Assembly: GCF_000346465.2 (NCBI RefSeq)
Contig: NC_034011.1
Location: forward strand, 16,719,213 to 16,783,212
Reading direction: 5' to 3'
DNA from: Prunus persica
Lineage: Eukaryota; Streptophyta; Magnoliopsida; Rosales; Rosaceae
Length of the DNA: 64,000 bases
A model generated the notes under the pieces. It was given only the letters and a program-made list of their open reading frames with translations. It was not told the origin of the DNA and searched no databases. The position numbers and the translations under genes are program-made. Below are positions 1-11,276 of the stretch, in pieces (the stretch's first letter is position 1; each line of letters starts with the position of its first letter).

Positions 1-55
1 CATGAGAGTTTCCAGCAATGCTACCCACAAACATCAAATTAACTTCACAGGATGA

Positions 56-532
56 TCATCCTGGAAGTTTTTCGACCATGAAGGCAAGGTTTTGGGTGGG
101 TTTTGCATTTTCTGCAGAGAGGGCATCGTCGAAGTCGGTTCCAGATCTTGGCTCTATCAGGTTTCCCATTTGCACGTGGATGAACTTGTATACGCCATCC
201 ATGTACGGTATCGGTGGTACCAAAACCACAGGCTTAAAGAGTGTACATGACCACAGGGTTTTATTTGACTGTTTCTCGTCGGCCTCGGCCACAATCCACG
301 AACTGTCTTGGCTTGCCGCTCTCAAGTATTTGTCGTTGTAGGTGGATTTTATATGCACCAGACTGGGTTGGTTTACGTCCTTCTCCACTTTGAACCTTGC
401 GTATTTGCTGTGACTATGCTCTCCGGAGCATTGGAGCAAATGTGGCAGCGTTGAGGTGGATTGGTCTTTGTACACCAGGTATTTCTGTTTCTTGACTGAT
501 TTAAGAGCAAGAAACTTTGGTAATTCTGCCAT
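56..532 (-). CDS. Amaranthin-like agglutinin-domain lectin, copy 1
   Basis: A 158-residue single-exon ORF starting MAELPKFLAL and ending in EKLPG. I read it as one amaranthin-type agglutinin domain, a plant carbohydrate-binding beta-trefoil fold. Supporting motifs are the early KYLVYK, the central NDKYLR followed by SSWIVAEA, and NKTLWSCTLFKP. One domain of about 150 residues is the expected size; many relatives carry two domains or a fused aerolysin-like domain, and none is seen here. There is no signal peptide or membrane segment, so a cytoplasmic or nuclear protein is likely. The ATG is chosen because MAEL is shared with copy 2 at 47668-48141. A TATA box lies about 130 bases upstream (663-670). 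Family assignment is from memory of the fold's motifs; sugar specificity cannot be told. Confidence 0.75.
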   Translation of the reverse strand: MAELPKFLALKSVKKQKYLVYKDQSTSTLPHLLQCSGEHSHSKYARFKVEKDVNQPSLVHIKSTYNDKYLRAASQDSSWIVAEADEKQSNKTLWSCTLFKPVVLVPPIPYMDGVYKFIHVQMGNLIEPRSGTDFDDALSAENAKPTQNLAFMVEKLPG

Positions 533-570
533 TTCTGATGATCTCTCGCTCGTGCTTCAATATAAGATTG

Positions 571-594
571 ATATATATATATATATATATATAT
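571..594. repeat. (AT)n microsatellite in lectin leader
   Basis: Twelve AT units lie between the TATA box and the ATG of the first lectin gene. Copy 2 has a poly-T tract at the matching place (about 48178-48193), so this leader is length-variable between the paralogues. Confidence 0.9.
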
Positions 595-662
595 GTAAAC
601 TCACTTCTCTCTTTCTTTCTCTCTCGTTGCTTATTGCTTTTCCTATCTCCAACTTGCTGTGC

Positions 663-670
663 TATTTATA
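663..670 (-). promoter_or_regulatory. TATA box of lectin copy 1
   Basis: TATAAATA on the minus strand about 130 bases upstream of the lectin ATG. The same box with the same flanks is kept in copy 2 at 48275-48282, which supports it as the core promoter. Confidence 0.6.
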
Positions 671-1488
671 ATCAAGCAAGCCCAAACCATGCATGCAGCT
701 TTCACTTAGTTTTCTTGCTGTACTGGCCCGCCATAACAGAGAAAATTGAAGCCACAAGAAGCGTGCTGACTGCACAGGGCCTCCAAAAATGAGGGGCCTC
801 CAATTTTCTTCCCCATTTTTGTCTGACTTGCTTGACTTGCTGTTGTTTCTCTGGCCATTTTTTTTCTTTCAATTTTTGCTTGACTTGGTGTGGCTTGGTA
901 TGACGTGTATATTAGAAAACATCATATGGAATTGAAAATAGATATAGAAGACAATTGAGAGGATGTGAGTATGTGAAAATAGATGTAATTCATGCCATTA
1001 ATGATGATTTTTGGTTTCATTTTTGAAATTTGAAAAATTGAAGACAATTTTTTATTTTTTTTAACTTATAGGGCCTCTTCAGTTTTCTTTGCACAAGGGC
1101 CTCCAAATCTCATGGACCAGCTCTGTACACCATACTATCAAATTATTTATTGAATTACTAATTTACCCTAATATAAAATGACAAAAAAGGATATATTGAA
1201 TTGTGAAACAAAAGTAATTTTAGTAAGTACACCCTACTTAATGTATTGAACCCTAATCAAATTAGAATTTGAGAGTTTGATTCCAAACATATTTGAGATA
1301 AAAATTCAAAGTTTTTGTTGGGTGTAAATTTTTTTTTTCTATCACTTCCATAATTCCTGACATCAATGAAGAAGAAGCTTTGAGAGGAGAAAAGATTGAA
1401 GCTGCCGAACAGAATCCCTTGCCAAAATGCCATGGTTATTCATCAAACAGCGTGAAAGCAACTTAAATATTATTTCATTTTGATCAAC

Positions 1489-1806
1489 AAAGCTCGCCAA
1501 GCTTTTATGAACTTTGGAGGGAATTGTGGAAAGTCCACCCCCTTCTGCACCATCAGATCAGTTCTCCCCGACTTTTGTTCGTCTGCCTGTTAATAAGATA
1601 TTTACATGCATACTTCACCTTATACGTATCTAATTCACTGGCATGTGACTATTTATATTTCCCATTACATTTGCAGCATACAGAAGAACCCTTCTGGTTA
1701 GTACTCATGAATTTGGTTCAACGAGTGTATCCCTGACGGTTTAGATCTGATGAAGGGAAAAGGAGTTGACAAGAACATATTTGATGAAGACGACCAATTC
1801 ATGTAA
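1489..1806 (+). pseudogene. Decayed gene fragment, left copy (unknown gene)
   Basis: Counterpart of the better-preserved fragment at 51899-52251. The last exon still reads ...DEDDQFM then TAA at 1804-1806. Against the right copy there is a deletion of about 26 bases near 1690, which shifts the frame. A 3' splice site (ttgcag) precedes the last exon. I do not recognise the gene. Confidence 0.45.
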
Positions 1807-2529
1807 AATAGGGTGTACATAGTATTATGGTGTATCAGGGGTATTTTTGGTAGTTAAGTAGGGTGTACTTAGTTAATTTTACATTTTGATTTAAATATTA
1901 GGGTGTACTTATATCATAGAGTGTTCTCAGTTAATTTTAGGATTCGTTGAACAACACCCCATAAAAATAAATAAATAAAAAAATAAAAAACTAAAGCGTG
2001 CTTCACATCTTCAAATAAAACAAAGATAAGCTTAGTATTTTCTTCTTTGTTGTAATGTGAACTTGATTATGTAATTTCTACTACTTGTAGCCATTTATCA
2101 ATTATAATTATGTCATTAATTAGGATTGAACAACAAAGTTGTTGAGATGATTACATACTTTAATTACAAACGTATGATAGGTTTAGGAGAGTGGTACGTA
2201 GTTCCAATTGTTCCTTTCACACAGACACATCTTCATTATTTTACTGAGAAACCATTTCTCTTAAGCAAAATCTGTCGATTTTATGTAGGTTTGAAATTGC
2301 GGACGATTGTTTTTAATTTCGACCTTCTACAAACAAATAAATCAAAGAAAAAAGAAGAAGAGAATTTTAATTCATATATTTCAATTTCTTTGTGAAGCTT
2401 TTAAATTCATTTCAACATAATATCAATAAGATTAAGTTTGATTTCCTTGAGAATCATCACTGATCTGATGGCATCAGATAAGTCTTTGAATTACTGAATG
2501 TGATTGATTGATTGAAACGTATTAATACA

Positions 2530-2790
2530 AGAATAAAGCTTGAAAGATAGCTTCATCCAAAGCTTGAAAGAATAAAGCTTGAAAGATAGCTTCATCCACA
2601 GCTTGAAAGATAGCTTCATCCAAGCTTAAAAGAATAAAGTTCGTTTTCCTTGAAAGAATAAAGCTTGAAAGATAACTTCATCCACAGCTTGAAAGAATAA
2701 AGTTCGATTTCCTTGAGACATGATGTGATTCTTTCAAAAATAGTTTCATCCACAGCTTGAAAGATAAAGAATAAAGCTTTCTTGTCCTTC
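2530..2790. repeat. Minisatellite, 'gcttgaaagatagcttcatcca' type
   Basis: Irregular tandem copies of a unit built from 'aataaagcttgaaagatag' and 'cttcatccacag', unit length varying around 30-50 bases. The same array, with different copy order, occurs at about 52955-53205 in the other duplication copy. Short ORFs across it are repeat artefacts. Confidence 0.8.
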
Positions 2791-2804
2791 TTCCGAGTCT
2801 CCTT

Positions 2805-4268
2805 CAGTTTGATGGTGGGAATGGGATTTGGCTATGGGGTGCGGTCTATGCAACCACCTCTTTGTCCCCTCTTGCTTCGTCTTCTTGGAGTTAGTTGTGG
2901 AAGATCAATCATAGTAATCCCGGTAATCCGAAGCCTTATGGTAACCAGGCCTAGAAGAGAGATTTTGTATGAAGCAAGGCCATTGAAAATCATAATGGAT
3001 ACCAAAATCAATTATGTGGATCCTTGTTGCTTTCTCACCTACATTCATTATTGTCTTATTTGAGAAGAAATTTGATATGTTCTTAAATGGACATGTGGCA
3101 AGATAAAGATGGTCAGCTTTCTCTCATCTTCAAAATCAGGATTTGTAGCCATGGGAGGTGGGTTGAGGAAGGAATAGAGCGTGGTGAGAAGAGAGAGAGA
3201 GAGAGGAGATAGAGAGAGAGAGAGAGACACTTTTGCCCCTCAATTTCACAGAACAATTGACAGACTTTGACGGTAGGACTGTTTTGATACTAAATGGAGA
3301 ATTGGAGGACTATTGAAATGAAAATTTTAGTTTGTGAACCAAAATAAAACTTGAGCAATAGTTGGGGGACCATTTCGGTCAATAACTCAATAATTTACCC
3401 TTTGTCAATAAGGGAGGGGGAATTCAAACTTGGGACCTCTTTTAACATTGGAAAGAGAAGTACCACCAAACCAATAGCTAGTTGGTTGTACACATTTAAA
3501 ATCACTAAAATCACAACTCAATCTACCCAATTGTAATGGAAAAAAAAAAAAAAAAACCTTCTTGTTCAAGTTTAGCAATCCAATATTTACTATTAAACAT
3601 TTTTGCTAATTTTTCCATTGGTTATCCAATTGCACCTTCGCTGGGTGTTTTAATGAATTAATTCTAATATCATATATAGAAATTATTAAAAGATAAAATT
3701 TACAACTTCATCATTTAAAATTTCATTATTTGGATATCAGTAAATTATTGAAAATAATTAGAAATAAAAATTAAGTGATGGTTGGTAATACCGAATTTTT
3801 ATTACGGAAATATTTATTAGAATTAAAGATTAATAATAGACATTTTGAATTGTTGAAACATAAGACAAACTGAATATCCTTCAAGGGTGTCCCTCAAACA
3901 AGTTATTTGAGATATTCCTCAATTAAAGTTCCAACTGAAACAACCATAGAAAATGACGCATGTGCATGATACATGACTTTTTTTTTAGCAGAATTCTTGA
4001 AGGAGTTAGCATTAGTAGACATATTTTGAATTATGAAAGATTGAGATGACAAGTTGTAAGAGCTTTTGGGCTTGATCACTAGCATTTGGTATGCTATGTG
4101 CTATAAATAGGTAAACCCATGATATGTTAATGGGAACGATGATATTTGGCTGAGATTAAAAGTATGTAACCAATCCTTAACTTAAATACTTATTGAAAAA
4201 TCTCCGACTATATAATATAGGTGGACCCTATCTTCTATTATATATGTGGTGGGTTGCTTAAGTTGTTG
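2805..4268. other. Non-coding stretch
   Basis: AT-rich sequence with no supportable gene. It holds a GA microsatellite (about 3194-3226), a poly-A tract near 3541-3557, and at about 3235-3410 text such as 'gggggaccatttcggtcaa' that looks like an old interspersed repeat. An ORF of 93 codons at 2782-3063 (MVGMGFGYGVRS...) has no family I recognise and no splice context. Confidence 0.5.
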
Positions 4269-4273
4269 GGCTT

Positions 4274-4834
4274 TGTTGATGCTCTTTTTGGGAGGGTCAA
4301 TTTAGATAAAGGAGTGTTGGATCTTCAGCAAGGGGAGAAGGTTGTGGACCTTCGGTATTGAGGGATTCTGTAGAAGGAAACAAGGAAGAAGAAGCGATCG
4401 TCAAGCTTCGGGCACTGATGTGGTACTTGCCAAAGGCTCTCCAATGTTTAAGTCAGCGAGTATACGTTGTAATTTTGGTAGAGTAACAGTAAAGGTGAAA
4501 AGTAGTTACCCCTTTTTACTTGGGCCCTGTTCCCTATTTATAGGAAAGTGAAAATGAGAGTTTTGCACAAAGTTTCGTTGTGAGGCTTTGTGCAAACTGT
4601 TGTAGAGGCGACACATGTCCATGGAAACTAGGTTCTGTAGTTGAGAGCAGCAGGCGATTACCGCTTCGGAATGAGGTCTTCCTTCGGTAGGTTAAGAAGG
4701 TGGTGATGTCACTTTTATTCTAAGGGCTTGTCTGGGTATTTGTCAGAGTGTCTCTTTCCCCTTGGCAGTTGGAGTGCCTGCTTAGGTATCAGTCGTTTAA
4801 TGCCGAGTTCGCTCGGTTGATTATGGTGTAAACA
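4274..4834 (-). repeat. 3' LTR of the Tat element (complete)
   Basis: A 561-bp LTR starting TGTTGATGCTC and ending GGTGTAAACA on the plus strand. It contains a TATAAATA box for minus-strand transcription at 4535-4542. This part is missing from the other LTR. Confidence 0.9.
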
Positions 4835-5037
4835 GTAGTCCCCCAAGTTGTCAATCAAGGAGTGGCTTCTTGGTTGGGAACTTGTAAAATGTTAAGTAAT
4901 TACATCGAGCATTTCGGCGTGGTGGGTGCCTTAGGTAGTCCTCTGGTCCCCCAAGTTCGGAAGCTAGAATGCACGTTTATTGGGAAAGTTGTTCTTAAAA
5001 GGACATGTCTTCGAAACCAGTACATGGGAAGTTGAAG

Positions 5038-5760
5038 GAAAGGTATGACATCAGCGAGAGTCGCGTGCATATCTTGGCAGCTTCGGCACAGAGGGTGCCA
5101 AAGGGAAGGTATGACGTCAGCAGTGTCACGTGAGTCCCTTCGTAGCTTCGACATGGCAGGTGCCGAAGGGAAAGTATGACGTCATTGCGAGTCGTGTGAG
5201 TCTCCTTCCAAGCTTCGGAAGGGAGGGTTCTGAAAGGAAGGTATGATGTCATCGCGAGTCGCGTAAGTCTCCTTCTAAGCTTCGAAAGGGAGGGTTCCGA
5301 AAGGAAGGTATGACATCATCGCACTTCGCGTCCCATTCCAAGCTTAGGAACGGAGGGTTTTGAAGGGAAGGTATGACGTCATCGCGAGTCGCGTGGGTCT
5401 CCTTCCATGCTTTGGAAGGGAAGGTATGACGTCATCGCGAGTCAAGTGAGTCTCCTTCCAAGCTTCGGAATGGGGGGTTCTAAAGGGAAGGTATGATGTC
5501 ATCGCGAGTCTCGTGGGTCTCATTCCAAGCTTTGGAATGAAGGATTTCGAAAGGAAGGTATGACATCATCGCGAGTCATAGGAGTCTCCCTTCAAGCTTC
5601 GAAATTGAGGGTTCCGAATGGAAGGTATGATGTCACCACGAGTCGTGTCTCTTTCCAAGCTTCGGAACAGGGGGTTCTAAAGGGAAGGTATGACGCAATT
5701 GCAAGTTGCCACATGTCGGAAGAATCCAAAGGTTTTTTGTGGGAATCGATGTGCCTTTCC
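5038..5760. repeat. Tandem array, ~65-bp unit, in Tat 3' region
   Basis: About 11 head-to-tail copies of a unit containing 'ggaaggtatgacgtcatcg' and 'ccttccaagcttcgg'. The spacing of 'ggtatga' is about 64-67 bases. Several units carry the palindrome TGACGTCA; others have TGACATCA or TGATGTCA. Tat-group elements are known to carry fast-changing tandem repeats between pol and the 3' LTR, and this fits that position. Confidence 0.9.
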
Positions 5761-6223
5761 TAGTTGGGATGGTTAGGAGTAAAGGCTACGTTTCGCATTC
5801 CGAGGCGTCCTTTCGCATCTAAACAATAGAGTCAAAGGGAATAAGTGAGGGTACTTGGAAATGTCGAAAGATTTTTCGTATAGGAGCGTAGGCGGTTTCT
5901 GGGGAAGTTGTGGTGCGGCGGAGGCAATTTCCGGGCATCTTGTGTGGTGGAGATAACAAGGTACGGCTTGTTTTTATTCCTTTCTTTGGATTGAAATGCT
6001 CATTTGCAATGAATTTGCATAAGAATTTTCTTTTATAGGGCAGCAACTGACGTTGCAGAAGACATGGAGAAATCGTTGGTTCTTTGCCTTCGGCTACTGG
6101 GAATTTTGCCTGGGAAGACCGTCAGCGGACACATGCCTACTCAGTTTCAATCTATAGGTCCTTGGTCATAACTTTATGTTTTAACTTGTGTTGTTTTGTA
6201 TGTGCTTGGGTATGGATGTTCAT

Positions 6224-6797
6224 TAGGGATGGGCACGGTTCGGTTTGGACCGGTTTTTGCCTCAAATTAGAACCGATCCGGTACTATTCATCCGGTTTGG
6301 TTCGGTTCGGTTTTAATTAAAAAAATTTCAAAAACTGTCCGGTTCGATTTGAACCGATTTCGGTCCGGTTCCGGTTCCAGTTCAATTTTGAACCGTATTA
6401 TAAAAATTATTTTTTAATACAATTCTCGACTGAAATATTTTTTTTTACTTGAAAATTAACAAATTATTCAATTTCATATATAAAATAAATATTAAAGTGA
6501 GAAAAGAGAGATATTTTGACATTGAACTTGGATAAATATTAGGTTTTTTTTAGTGAAATTAAAAATATAGCATTAAATATAAATATATATTGAAATTATA
6601 TATTTTTTTAGTTTCACCGGTTCGGTTCTGCCCGGTTCGGTTTTTGAAGACATTAAACCGGATCCAGAACCGGTCAAAACCGGTCCAGTTCAATTTTTGA
6701 CCGATTTTGACTTTTTGGTCAACTCGGTTTTTTTTCGGTTTGGTTCGGTGTGGTTCGGCTCGAATTTCCGGCTCGCCGGTTTGAGTGCCCACCCCTA
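6224..6797. mobile_element. Non-autonomous hAT element with CCGGTT-rich ends
   Basis: A 574-bp element with inverted ends TAGGGATGGGCA / TGCCCACCCCTA and a perfect 8-bp target duplication ATGTTCAT (6216-6223 and 6798-6805). Both ends are crowded with CCGGTTCGGTTT-like units in opposite orientation; the middle is AT-rich and has no transposase. Terminal motif and 8-bp duplication together indicate hAT. It sits inside the Tat element and is therefore younger. Same family as 34955-36785. Confidence 0.92.
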
Positions 6798-6852
6798 ATG
6801 TTCATGTCTTTCGAAGCTTTTGGAAACTAATAACCCTCTTGTTTGTGTGCAG

Positions 6853-7328
6853 ATTTTGTGAAGTGCAGGCCAGTGTCGAAGGAAGAGGAGAAGGAGTTAG
6901 AGTTGGTAAGAACTCTAGTCTCTACAGAGAGACAAGAGGTGAAGAACATTGTGATGCCAATGCTTCTTCTGGAGTCAGGGTTGCTTCAAGGGAGTAAGTA
7001 TTTGGTTTTGTTGTGTTGTCCTCATTTTGTTTTTGTATTTGTGTGCTAGACTAACTCTGTTTTTGTATCTTCACCCCGGTCAGGACTGCGTTCAAAAAGG
7101 GCACTTCCTAAAAATGCATCCATCTTCACCCCGATCAGGAAGTCCTTGGACATCAACTTTGATACCGGTGGCTTTCCTCCTCCCATTCCTCCAGGTAGGG
7201 AATGGACGTTTGCTTCCTCATCTTCTACAGATCCTACTACCTCGCATGATGCCAAGGCTAGGGTTGGTGCGGTTCCAAAGGCCGAGCTTGCAGTTGAAGA
7301 GGTGCAAGACGAGGATGCCGATGCCTGA
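6853..7328 (+). CDS. Spliced antisense ORF inside the Tat element
   Basis: Two exons read on the strand opposite to gag-pol. The first (6853-6993) follows a good acceptor (tgtgtgcag) and ends at a consensus donor (gtaagtat). The second (7084-7328) follows 'ggtcag' and ends in TGA. Phases agree: one leftover base joins two to make an Arg codon. The product reads DFVKCRPVSKEEEKELELVR ... RSKRALPKNASIF ... FDTGGFPPPIPPGREW ... VQDEDADA. Upstream exons are probable but not delimited; the hAT element would lie in the preceding intron. Some Tat-group elements are known to carry an extra ORF in this place, in antisense in Grande-type elements. Function unknown; no domain recognised. Confidence 0.5.
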
Positions 7329-7707
7329 GGTCTTATGTAATTTTGTTTTTCCTATTTTCATGTAACCTTGGTATTTGTTTTGAACAGTGTTTAGAGTGCC
7401 GATGGTGCTCTTGTTTTGTATGGATACTACCCTGCCATAAGGCACAGTTATTTTGAAAGTTTGTATGATAGCATATACTTGGTGTTTTGAAATATTTTGT
7501 ATGGATACTATACAATCCTAATTGAGATTGTAAAATGAGTAGAAATAATCCAAGGTCAGGCATTTCATTAGGTAGGTGCTGAAAAGCAATAAGTACATAA
7601 AACGTCTAAGTTAAGGCTCGAGACATGGGTGCCGAAGACCTAAGAAAACATTGAGTCCTAGGGTATGGGCATGTTCACTTGTGGTAGTACTTGAGGTGAT
7701 TAACGTT

Positions 7708-8720
7708 CTATGGATGAGGCAAAGGTTTGCCAATGGGATTGCAGAGTTGATAAGTGCCTGGGCAGTAGACTTTGATAATCTCATAAGGACCTTTCCATCT
7801 TAGTCCCAAGGTACCTTCGCCCGAGTTTTTGGTGGCCAAGGAAACCTTGCGCCTTACCCAGTCCCGAGTCTTAAAGGCTCGAGGTTTCACTCGGGAGTCG
7901 TAGTACTTGGTGACACGTTGCTTGAAGGCAAAGTTACGCATGTTTGCCTGGTCATGAAGCTCGTCAATGAGGTTGAGGTTTAGGGCCAACTGCTCATCGT
8001 TTGCTTCAGCATCATATGCAGAGGTTCGGTAAGAGGGCTACCCAATCTCCACCGAGACAACGGCCTCAATGCCGAAATGAAAAAAGATGTCTCGCCCGTG
8101 GAGGTACGAAATGTGGTATGATAGGACCAAAAGACCTCCGAGAGGAGTTATGGCCAACACCCCTTGGCCTTGTCAAGTTTGGTTTTCAAGGTCTTTTTGT
8201 TGATTTTGTTCACAGCTTCGACTTGGCCATTAGATTGGGGGTCGACTGGAGAGGCGAAACAAAGACGAATCTTGAGGTTGGAGCAAAATTGCTTGAATTT
8301 TATGTTGTCAAATTGTCGATCGTTGTCTGTTACAATTGCATGGGGTATACCGAAGCAACATAAGATATTCTGCCATACAAATGTCTTGATGCGAGCTGCA
8401 GTGATGGTGGCAAAGGCCCCTGCTTCAGCATACTTCACCTGGCCCTTTTCCCTCTAACATAGGTCCAATGAGGTCCAGTCCCTATTGAGTGAATGAAAAT
8501 AGGCTGACCATTGGGGTCAATGGTTCAGCAAGGAGTTGTGGGATGTTAGCAAGCCTTTGGCATTTGTCGCATTTCTGGGTGAAGGTTTGGCCATCAGTGT
8601 GGAGTGATGGCCAAAAATAGCCATTCTGAATAACCTTGTGGGTTAGAGATCAGGCGCCTGAATGGTTGCCACAAATGCCTTCATGGATTTTTCAGAGGAC
8701 AAAGTTGCCTTCTTCAGGAG
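7708..8720 (-). pseudogene. Tat integrase (decayed)
   Basis: Minus-strand reading. The zinc-binding part (around 8560-8700) shows HEGICGNH and later CDKCQRL. The core (8148-8438) shows VTDNDRQFDN with the second catalytic Asp and QSNGQVEAVNK with the Glu. The C-terminal part (7708-7989) shows YYDSRVKPR, GLRWKGPYEI and TYQL. Frameshifts and stops separate these blocks. No chromodomain is seen, as expected for Tat. Confidence 0.8.
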
Positions 8721-8799
8721 TCAGACATCGAAGATAAGGGAGACTGAAGCCACGTTCGTATAAGGTGACATTAATAATTAAGTATCTAGCAGCCCTATA

Positions 8800-9360
8800 G
8801 CGAACACGCCGCGCCTCGACATGATCGACGAGCAATGTTTAGTGTTGTAAGAACTGGAGTGTGGGATCCTTCCACGTGGGGCTATGGTCAATGGTGCAAA
8901 TGACTGGTGCTTGGGTGCTGGGTTTATCTAGGAACTCCATGGGGATGTTGCGACTGATGCCTTGTTTGATTGCCGAAGCTAACCTTACCAAAGTATCAAC
9001 ATGGCTGTTTTCATATCGTGGGATCTAACTGATGCTGTAGGCCTCGAAGGTTTTCAGTAGGCGATGGATATGCTAAAAGTATGTTGTCATGGAGGTATCC
9101 TTGGTGTTGAAGTCCTGGTTGACTTGATAGACGACGAGTTGGGAGTAGTTGAATATTTGAATTTGTCTAGCGCCCATCTCCTTGGCGAGCCGAAGGCCAG
9201 CTAAGAGTGCTTCATATTTCGCGACATTGTTAGAGGCGTGGAAGTTGAAGCGGAGGGCGTACTCCAGGATAACCTTATATGGGGAAGTGAGGACTAAGCC
9301 TACCCCACAACCCTGGACGTTTAAGGAGCCATCAACATGGAGTGTTCATAAGGGTTAGTT
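8800..9360 (-). pseudogene. Tat second (archaeal-type) RNase H, decayed
   Basis: On the minus strand, after the gypsy RNase H, the text reads GVVLTSPYK, FHASNNVAKYEALLAGLRLA and IFNYSQLVVYQVNQDF, followed by YENSHVDTLVRLASA. The ALLAGL block, the SQLVVYQV block and the HVDTLVRLA block are those of the extra RNase H of the Tat lineage. In-frame stops are present. Confidence 0.75.
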
Positions 9361-9376
9361 GAGGTCGAAGCTGCCT

Positions 9377-9841
9377 TCACTGGCGAGGTGGACGAGGGTT
9401 GAGGGGAAGTAGGTTCGGCAATGACCAAGGGAGTGGCCGAAGGTTGGGGTTTTGTAAATTCGGAGAGAAAATCGGCACCGATCGTGGCTTATAATGAATA
9501 TCAAATTCTCCGAGCTTGATGGCCCATTTAACTAGTTTGCTAGATGTTTTTAGCTTCTGCAATACCTCCCTTAAGGGCTGATTGGTAAGGGCATGAATGA
9601 TATGGGCCTGGAAGTAGGGTTGAAGACGTTTGGTGGAAACTACCAAGGCAAATGCCAACTTCTCTATGTCTGGGTATTGAGCTTTGGCATCCTGTAATGC
9701 CTTACTGACATAGTGTACTAGATGCTCGGCGCCATCATGTGGTCGGATTAGCACTAAACTAACTGCTGTGTTGGATACCAAAAGGCAGATCATGAGGGTT
9801 TCACCAATCTCAGGTGTCGATAAGAGAGGTGCATTGCTCAT
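9377..9841 (-). pseudogene. Tat gypsy-type RNase H
   Basis: A 154-codon open stretch containing HYVSKALQDAKAQYPDIEKL, then FQAHIIHALTNQPL and KWAIKLGEFDIHYKPR. These are the usual RNase H blocks that follow a gypsy reverse transcriptase. The 3' part runs into unrelated frame after HYKPRS. Confidence 0.8.
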
Positions 9842-10690
9842 ATATTCTTTGAGTTCGTTGAAAGCCTTGTAGCATTTGGGGGTCCAAGTGGCTTGTTGCT
9901 CTTGAGAGCCTTGAAAAAGGGGGCGCAGCGATCAGTAGCCTTGGAGATGAATCTAATTAGGGCTGCGACATGTTCGGTAAGGCTTTGGATATCCTTGACC
10001 GTCTTCGGTACCTTCATGTCCAAGATGGCTTGAATTTTTTCTGGGTTGGCCTCGATGCCTCGTTGACTGACCATGAAACCAAAGAATTTGTCTGAAACCA
10101 CATCGAAGCCATACTTCATCGGATTGAGTCTCATGTTGTATTGCTTCAGTATTGCGAACATAGTAGACAGGTTAGGGATGTGTTGGTCAGCGGTGCGACT
10201 TTTGACTAAGATGTCATCAACTTAGACTTCCATGGTGTGGTCGATGAATGAGGCAAAAAGGTTGTTCACGAGTCGTTCGTAAGTTGCTCCAATATTTTTG
10301 AGGCCGAAGGGCATCACCTTGTAACAGTAAAGGCCTCGGTCGGCAATGAAGGAGGTGTGGGCATGGTTGTCAGGGTGCATAAAGATCTGGTTACACCCGG
10401 AGTAGGCATCCATAAAGCTAAGAAGGACGTGGCCTGCTGTGGCATCGACAAGCTGGTCGATTCGAGGAAGAGGGAAGCTATCCTTAGGATAGGCATGATT
10501 GAGGTTGGTGTAGTCTATACACATGCACCAACCTTTCCTTGGTTTGCGGACCATTACCACATTTGCCACATACGTGGGATAGTCCACCTCCTTGGTGAAA
10601 CTGATGCTTAGTAGCTTCTCCACCTTCATCTTCATGACCTCATATCTCTCCGGGTCATAGGCACGATTCTTCTGTCGGACTGGTCATACC
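9838..10690 (-). pseudogene. Tat reverse transcriptase (decayed)
   Basis: Minus-strand blocks in order: VRKPRKGWCMCIDYTNLN, AYPKDSFPLPRIDQLVD, FMDAYSGCNQI, MPFGLKNIGATYERLV, then at about 10221 MEV-stop-VDDILVKS, then KYGFDVVSDKFFGFMVSQRG and further thumb and connection text. The YVDD catalytic box has its Tyr codon changed to a stop (TAA), so the enzyme is dead. Confidence 0.85.
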
Positions 10691-11276
10691 GCAGGGTTAA
10701 TGCTTAACCGAAAGGAGATGATGTCGTGCGATATGCCAGGCATATCTTTGTAGGACCAAGCGAAAACTTTGGAGTTGAGGTGGAGGAAGGCTATGAGGGC
10801 GGAGCAAAGGTTGGGTAGAAAGGAGGTGTCGATTCATACCTGCCGATCCAAGAAGTCATCATGAAGGTAAACAAGTTCAAGATCTTCCACCGGTTTGCCC
10901 TGGGGGGTGACGAATTCTTCCCTAGGGTCCACAGGTCATTCAGCGCAAGCACAGGGAAGAGGGGGGATGTGGTCACCTAAAGAGCTTCATGTCGTGGGGG
11001 CGATTGGTGGATTTGACCGTCGAAACATAACAACTTCGGGCGTCAAGTTGGTCGCCTTGCACCATGCCCTTGCCATGAAGAGTACAGATGATTAGGAAGG
11101 GAGTGGTCACCGACGATTAGGAAGGGAGTGGTATCCGTGGCCCGTTGGTGTGCTGAACCGATTGAGATGGGGAGGTGGATACTTCCAACGAGTTGGACAA
11201 CATCGCTAGAAAAGCCCACAAGAGGCATGATGCTTCGGTCAAGCAGGTGCTCAGGGATCTGAAGTTCATTGAAGGC

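Larger units (their letters stand above)
1..2804. repeat. Segmental duplication, left copy
   Basis: This block aligns by eye, in the same order and orientation, with about 47612-53236. It contains a lectin gene, its TATA box, a decayed gene fragment and a minisatellite. The left copy is shorter because at least three stretches of the right copy (48472-49613, about 49635-49965 and about 50190-51430) have no counterpart here. Similarity stops near 2804, just after a shared 'gtctccttcag'. It reaches base 1, so the duplication may extend beyond the window. Confidence 0.85.
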
